Positions 5,828 to 8,340 of a stretch of DNA of 8,340 nucleotides are shown here, piece by piece. Every line of letters starts with the position of its first letter. The first letter of the stretch is position 1. Under the pieces are notes generated by a model. The model did not search any database, had not been told where the DNA came from, and was given only the letters and a program-made list of their open reading frames with translations. The translations under genes were made by a program, and so were the position numbers. The stretch covers positions 1 through 8,340 of the forward strand of contig JBAYSY010000071.1 of assembly GCA_041675885.1 (NCBI GenBank). The letters are read 5' to 3'. This DNA comes from JBAYSY01 sp041675885 (lineage in GTDB: Bacteria; Pseudomonadota; Alphaproteobacteria; Rhodobacterales; Rhodobacteraceae).

Positions 5828-5857
5828 CCCGCCCTCCGGCGGGGATGTTTTCATCAA
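5828..5857 (+). repeat. Rhodobacterales-type intergenic hairpin repeat between thiB and thiP
   Basis: CCCGCC (5828-5833) and GGCGGG (5838-5843) form a 6-bp stem with a CTCC loop, followed by GATGTTTTCATCAA. To my recollection, a CCTCCGGCGGGGATATTT-type sequence followed by an A/G-rich tail is a very common intergenic element in Rhodobacterales and often sits at gene ends. Here it lies about 100 nt after the thiB stop and ends in four T residues, so it could act as a weak terminator or protect the thiB mRNA 3' end. Confidence 0.6.
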
Positions 5858-5926
5858 GGCGAAGATGGAAGGGCGCGCGCCGTTCCGGCGGGTGTTCCGG
5901 GCGGCAAAGGGAGGAACCGGGCGGGC

Positions 5927-7495
5927 GTGAGCATGGCGGTATCATATGCGGCGGGTGACCGGGCGTGGCATCCGGCCGGGGGGCCGGTCGCGCTGCTGCT
6001 CGGGCTTCTGATGCTGGGCACGCTGGCGGCGGTGTTCCTGAACGCGGGCGGCGGGCGGCCCGGCCCGGCCGACTGGGCGGCGCTGCGGTTTACCGTCATG
6101 CAGGCGGCGGTGTCGGCGGTGCTTTCGGTCCTGCTGGCGGTGCCGGTGGCGCGGGCGCTGGCGCGGCGGCGGTTTCCCGGGCGCGGGCTGATGATCGTCG
6201 CGCTGGGGGCGCCCTTCCTGCTGCCGACCATCGTCGCCGCGCTCGGGCTTGTCGCGGTGTTCGGCCGGGCGGGGTTCGTGAACGCGGGGCTGGCGGCGCT
6301 GGGCCTGCCGGGGATCGGCCTCTACGGCTTTCAGGGTGTCGTGCTGGCGCATGTGTTCCTGAACATGCCGCTTGCGGTGCGGATGATCCTGCTGGGCTGG
6401 CAGGGGATACCCGCCGAACGCTTCCGTCTGGCCGAGGCGCTGGGCTTCGGCCCCGCCGAGGTCCGGCGGCATCTGGAGCGGCCGATGCTGCGGTCGGTGC
6501 TGCCCGGCGCGCTGCTGGCGATCTTCGTCATCTGCCTGACCAGTTTCGCGGTGGCGCTGATCCTCGGCGGCGGGCCACGGGCGACCACGGTGGAACTGGC
6601 GATCTATCAGGCGATCCGCTTCGACTTCGACCTGACCCGGGCTGCATGGCTGGCGGCGATCCAGTTCGGGCTTTGCGCGCTGGCGGTGCTGGCGGCGGGG
6701 CGGCTGGCGGTGCCCGGCGGGCTGGGCGCGGGGCTTGACCGGCCCGTGCCGCACCGGGGCGGCGGGCGGGCGGAGCACGTGCAGGACATGGCGGTGCTGG
6801 GGCTTGCGGCGCTGTTCCTGCTGCTGCCGCTGGGGGCGGTGGCGGCGCGCGGGGTCGCGGGGCTGGCCAACCTGCCCGAGGTGGTCTGGTGGGCGGCGGC
6901 GCGGTCGGTGGCGGTCGCAGCGGCCTCGGCGCTGCTTGCGCTTGCGGGGGCGCTGGCGCTTGGGCTTGCGGTGGTGCGGGCGCGGGGCGGGCGGGTCTAC
7001 GAGCTTGCGGGGATGCTGCCGCTTGCGGCTTCGTCGCTGGTGCTGGGGACCGGGCTGTTCCTGCTGGTGTTTCCCTTCGTGTCGCCCGCGCGGCTTGCCC
7101 TGCCGGTGACGGCACTGGTCAATGCGGCGCTGGCGCTGCCGTTCGCGCTGCGCATCCTGCTGCCCGCGCTGCGCGAGATCGAGGCGACGCAGGGGCGGCT
7201 GGCCGAGGCGCTGGGGATGCCGCCCTTCGCCCGGCTGCGGCTGGTGGTGCTGCCACGGTTGCGCAGGCCGCTCGGCTTTGCCGCCGGGCTGGTGGCGGCG
7301 CTGTCGATGGGCGACCTGGGGGTGATCGCGCTGTTCGCGGGCGAGGGTGGCGCGACCCTGCCCTTGCAGGTTTACCGGCTGATGGGCAGTTACCGCACCA
7401 TGCAGGCCGAGGCGGCGGCGCTGTTGCTGATTCTGCTGGGGTTCGGGATGTTCTGGATATGCGACCGATGGGGGCGGGGCCGTGCTGACGCTTGA
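5927..7495 (+). CDS. thiP: Thiamine ABC transporter, fused permease
   Basis: ThiP is the inner-membrane channel of the thiamine importer. The 522-residue product contains two binding-protein-dependent permease domains in tandem (about 20-265 and 285-515), as in E. coli ThiP (about 536). Each has an EAA-type cytoplasmic loop for contact with ThiQ: RLAEALGFGPAEVRRHLERP (167-186) and RLAEALGMPPFARLRLVVLP (424-443). IYQAIRFDFDLTRAAWLAAIQ-like sequence (226-246) is characteristic of ThiP. The start is uncertain: GTG at 5927 is chosen because GGGAGGAA (5909-5916) lies about 10 nt upstream, while ATG at 5933 gives 520 residues with worse spacing. The frame is open back to 5753, but that part is Arg/Pro-rich and spans the hairpin repeat, so it is excluded. 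thiQ begins within its last codons. Confidence 0.94.
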   Translation: MSMAVSYAAGDRAWHPAGGPVALLLGLLMLGTLAAVFLNAGGGRPGPADWAALRFTVMQAAVSAVLSVLLAVPVARALARRRFPGRGLMIVALGAPFLLPTIVAALGLVAVFGRAGFVNAGLAALGLPGIGLYGFQGVVLAHVFLNMPLAVRMILLGWQGIPAERFRLAEALGFGPAEVRRHLERPMLRSVLPGALLAIFVICLTSFAVALILGGGPRATTVELAIYQAIRFDFDLTRAAWLAAIQFGLCALAVLAAGRLAVPGGLGAGLDRPVPHRGGGRAEHVQDMAVLGLAALFLLLPLGAVAARGVAGLANLPEVVWWAAARSVAVAAASALLALAGALALGLAVVRARGGRVYELAGMLPLAASSLVLGTGLFLLVFPFVSPARLALPVTALVNAALALPFALRILLPALREIEATQGRLAEALGMPPFARLRLVVLPRLRRPLGFAAGLVAALSMGDLGVIALFAGEGGATLPLQVYRLMGSYRTMQAEAAALLLILLGFGMFWICDRWGRGRADA

Positions 7496-8177
7496 GGGGC
7501 TGGAGATCGTGCAGGACGACTTCCGGCTGCGCGCCGGCTGGTCGGTGCCCGGGGGCGCGCGGGTGGCGGTGATCGGGCCGTCCGGCGCCGGGAAATCGAC
7601 GCTGCTGCTGGCGGTGGCCGGGTTCGTCGCGCCCGCGCGGGGGCGGGTGTTGTGGCAGGGGCAGGATCTTGCCGGACTGGCGCCGGGGGCGCGGCCGATG
7701 AGCATCCTGTTCCAGGACCAGAACCTGTTTCCGCATCTGGACGTTGCCGCGAACCTCGGTCTCGGGATTTCGCCGTCGCTGCGGCTGGGGGCGGAGGAGC
7801 GGGCGCGGATCGGCCGGGCGCTGGAGCGGGTGGGGCTTGCGGGCTACGGGCCGCGGCTGCCCGCCTCGCTGTCGGGCGGCGAGCAGGGCCGGGTGGCGCT
7901 GGCGAGGGTGCTGCTCAGGGCGCGGCCGGTGCTGTTGCTCGATGAGCCCTTCGCGGCGCTGGGGCCGGGGCTGAAGTCCGAAATGCTGGCGCTGGTCGCG
8001 GAGATCGCGGGTGAGACCGGGGCGCTGGTGCTGATGGTGACGCACGACCCCGCCGACGCGCGCCGCTTCGCCGGGCTGACGGTGCTGGTCGAAGGCGGCG
8101 TGGCGCATCCGCCGGTCGAGACGGCGGCGCTGTTCGCCGACCCGCCCCCGGCGCTGCGGGCATATCTGGGGGCGTGA
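7482..8177 (+). CDS. thiQ: Thiamine ABC transporter, ATP-binding protein
   Basis: ThiQ is the cytoplasmic ATPase that drives ThiBP. The 231-residue protein has a complete nucleotide-binding fold: Walker A GPSGAGKST (32-40), Q-loop Gln78 in FQDQNLFPHL, signature LSGGEQGR (130-137), Walker B VLLLDEP with Asp154 and Glu155, and the switch His188 in VTHDP. FQDQNLFPHLDVAANLGLGI is typical of ThiQ. The D-loop is AALGPGL (158-164) where most ABC ATPases have SALD, so the D-loop Asp is Gly. The GTG start at 7482 overlaps the thiP stop by 14 nt and follows a G-rich GGGGGCGGGG stretch; coupled translation is likely. It is the last gene of the operon in view; no U-tract terminator follows. Confidence 0.95.
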   Translation: MLTLEGLEIVQDDFRLRAGWSVPGGARVAVIGPSGAGKSTLLLAVAGFVAPARGRVLWQGQDLAGLAPGARPMSILFQDQNLFPHLDVAANLGLGISPSLRLGAEERARIGRALERVGLAGYGPRLPASLSGGEQGRVALARVLLRARPVLLLDEPFAALGPGLKSEMLALVAEIAGETGALVLMVTHDPADARRFAGLTVLVEGGVAHPPVETAALFADPPPALRAYLGA

Positions 8178-8340
8178 GGGGGCCGCAGGGGCGAAACGCT
8201 GGATTTGCACCCCCTTCGCCCGGAATCGAGGCGCGGTACGCGCCGCCGGGCAGCGGCCGACCGCCCTGTCTGGATGAATTCTGTTATTGTGGTTACCGGC
8301 GGCGATCCCGTGACCGCCCCGGGGTCTGCTTGAACCCGTC
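8178..8340. other. Non-coding right end after thiQ
   Basis: No gene is supported here. The stretch contains the motif GGCGAAACGCTGG (8190-8202) and a 6-bp hairpin GGCGCG-GTA-CGCGCC (8230-8244). It also contains the 17-bp block GGGCAGCGGCCGACCGC (8248-8264), which repeats inverted at 614-630. The hairpin could end the thi transcript but lacks T residues after it. A 19-codon frame from ATG 8274 to TGA 8333 has no ribosome site. Confidence 0.45.

Noticed and set aside
5753..5926. N-terminal extension of ThiP by 58 residues
   Set aside because: The sequence is Arg/Pro/Cys-rich, spans the intergenic hairpin repeat and is followed by a clear Shine-Dalgarno before GTG 5927.
5942..7705. A 587-codon minus-strand frame opposite thiP/thiQ
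   Set aside because: Gln/Arg/Pro/His-rich translation typical of the complement of a GC-rich membrane-protein gene; thiP and thiQ on the plus strand explain the region.
8274..8333. A 19-codon frame (MNSVIVVTGGDPVTAPGSA) near the right edge
   Set aside because: No Shine-Dalgarno, no downstream gene in view to attenuate, and no recognisable leader-peptide features.
8293..8340. Possible C-terminal end of a leftward gene entering from the right edge
   Set aside because: Fifteen open codons ending in TAA are expected by chance; the Arg-rich translation gives no support.

Overview
The window is very GC-rich DNA that reads as chromosome of an alphaproteobacterium, most probably a member of the Rhodobacteraceae. 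This is inferred from recognised protein families, namely a CenR-type response regulator and a RibA with a long non-RibB N-terminal half, and from two intergenic palindromes of a kind I recall as common in Rhodobacterales. No mobile element, CRISPR array, tRNA or rRNA is visible. The content is housekeeping and metabolic. I see no defence island or clearly novel multigene system, and the points of interest lie mainly in regulatory and intergenic DNA.

Layout. Positions 1-414 (minus) hold the N-terminal part of a SulP-family anion transporter, cut by the window edge. Positions 415-865 carry no convincing protein gene, but contain a possible promoter for sulP, GC-rich dyads and a textbook intrinsic terminator on the minus strand (690-719). 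That terminator may end cenR mRNA or a separate small RNA. Positions 866-1552 (minus) hold an OmpR/PhoB-type response regulator, probably CenR. Divergent from it, ribA (1703-2785, plus) encodes GTP cyclohydrolase II and overlaps by 4 nt an L,D-transpeptidase-like gene (2782-3297). A short convergent gap with two hairpins (3308-3377) separates this pair from aroC (chorismate synthase, minus, 3385-4485).

The right part is a thiamine-uptake operon: a sigma70-like promoter (4563-4590), a TPP riboswitch (4592-4684) with a plausible switching helix, then thiB (periplasmic binding protein), thiP (two-domain permease) and thiQ (ATPase). ThiB should capture thiamine or its phosphates in the periplasm, ThiP should form the channel and ThiQ should power it, and TPP should repress the operon through the riboswitch. 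thiB is separated from thiPQ by 196 nt carrying a hairpin repeat, while thiP and thiQ overlap by 14 nt. The last 163 nt carry no supported gene, but contain motifs shared with the 415-690 gap.
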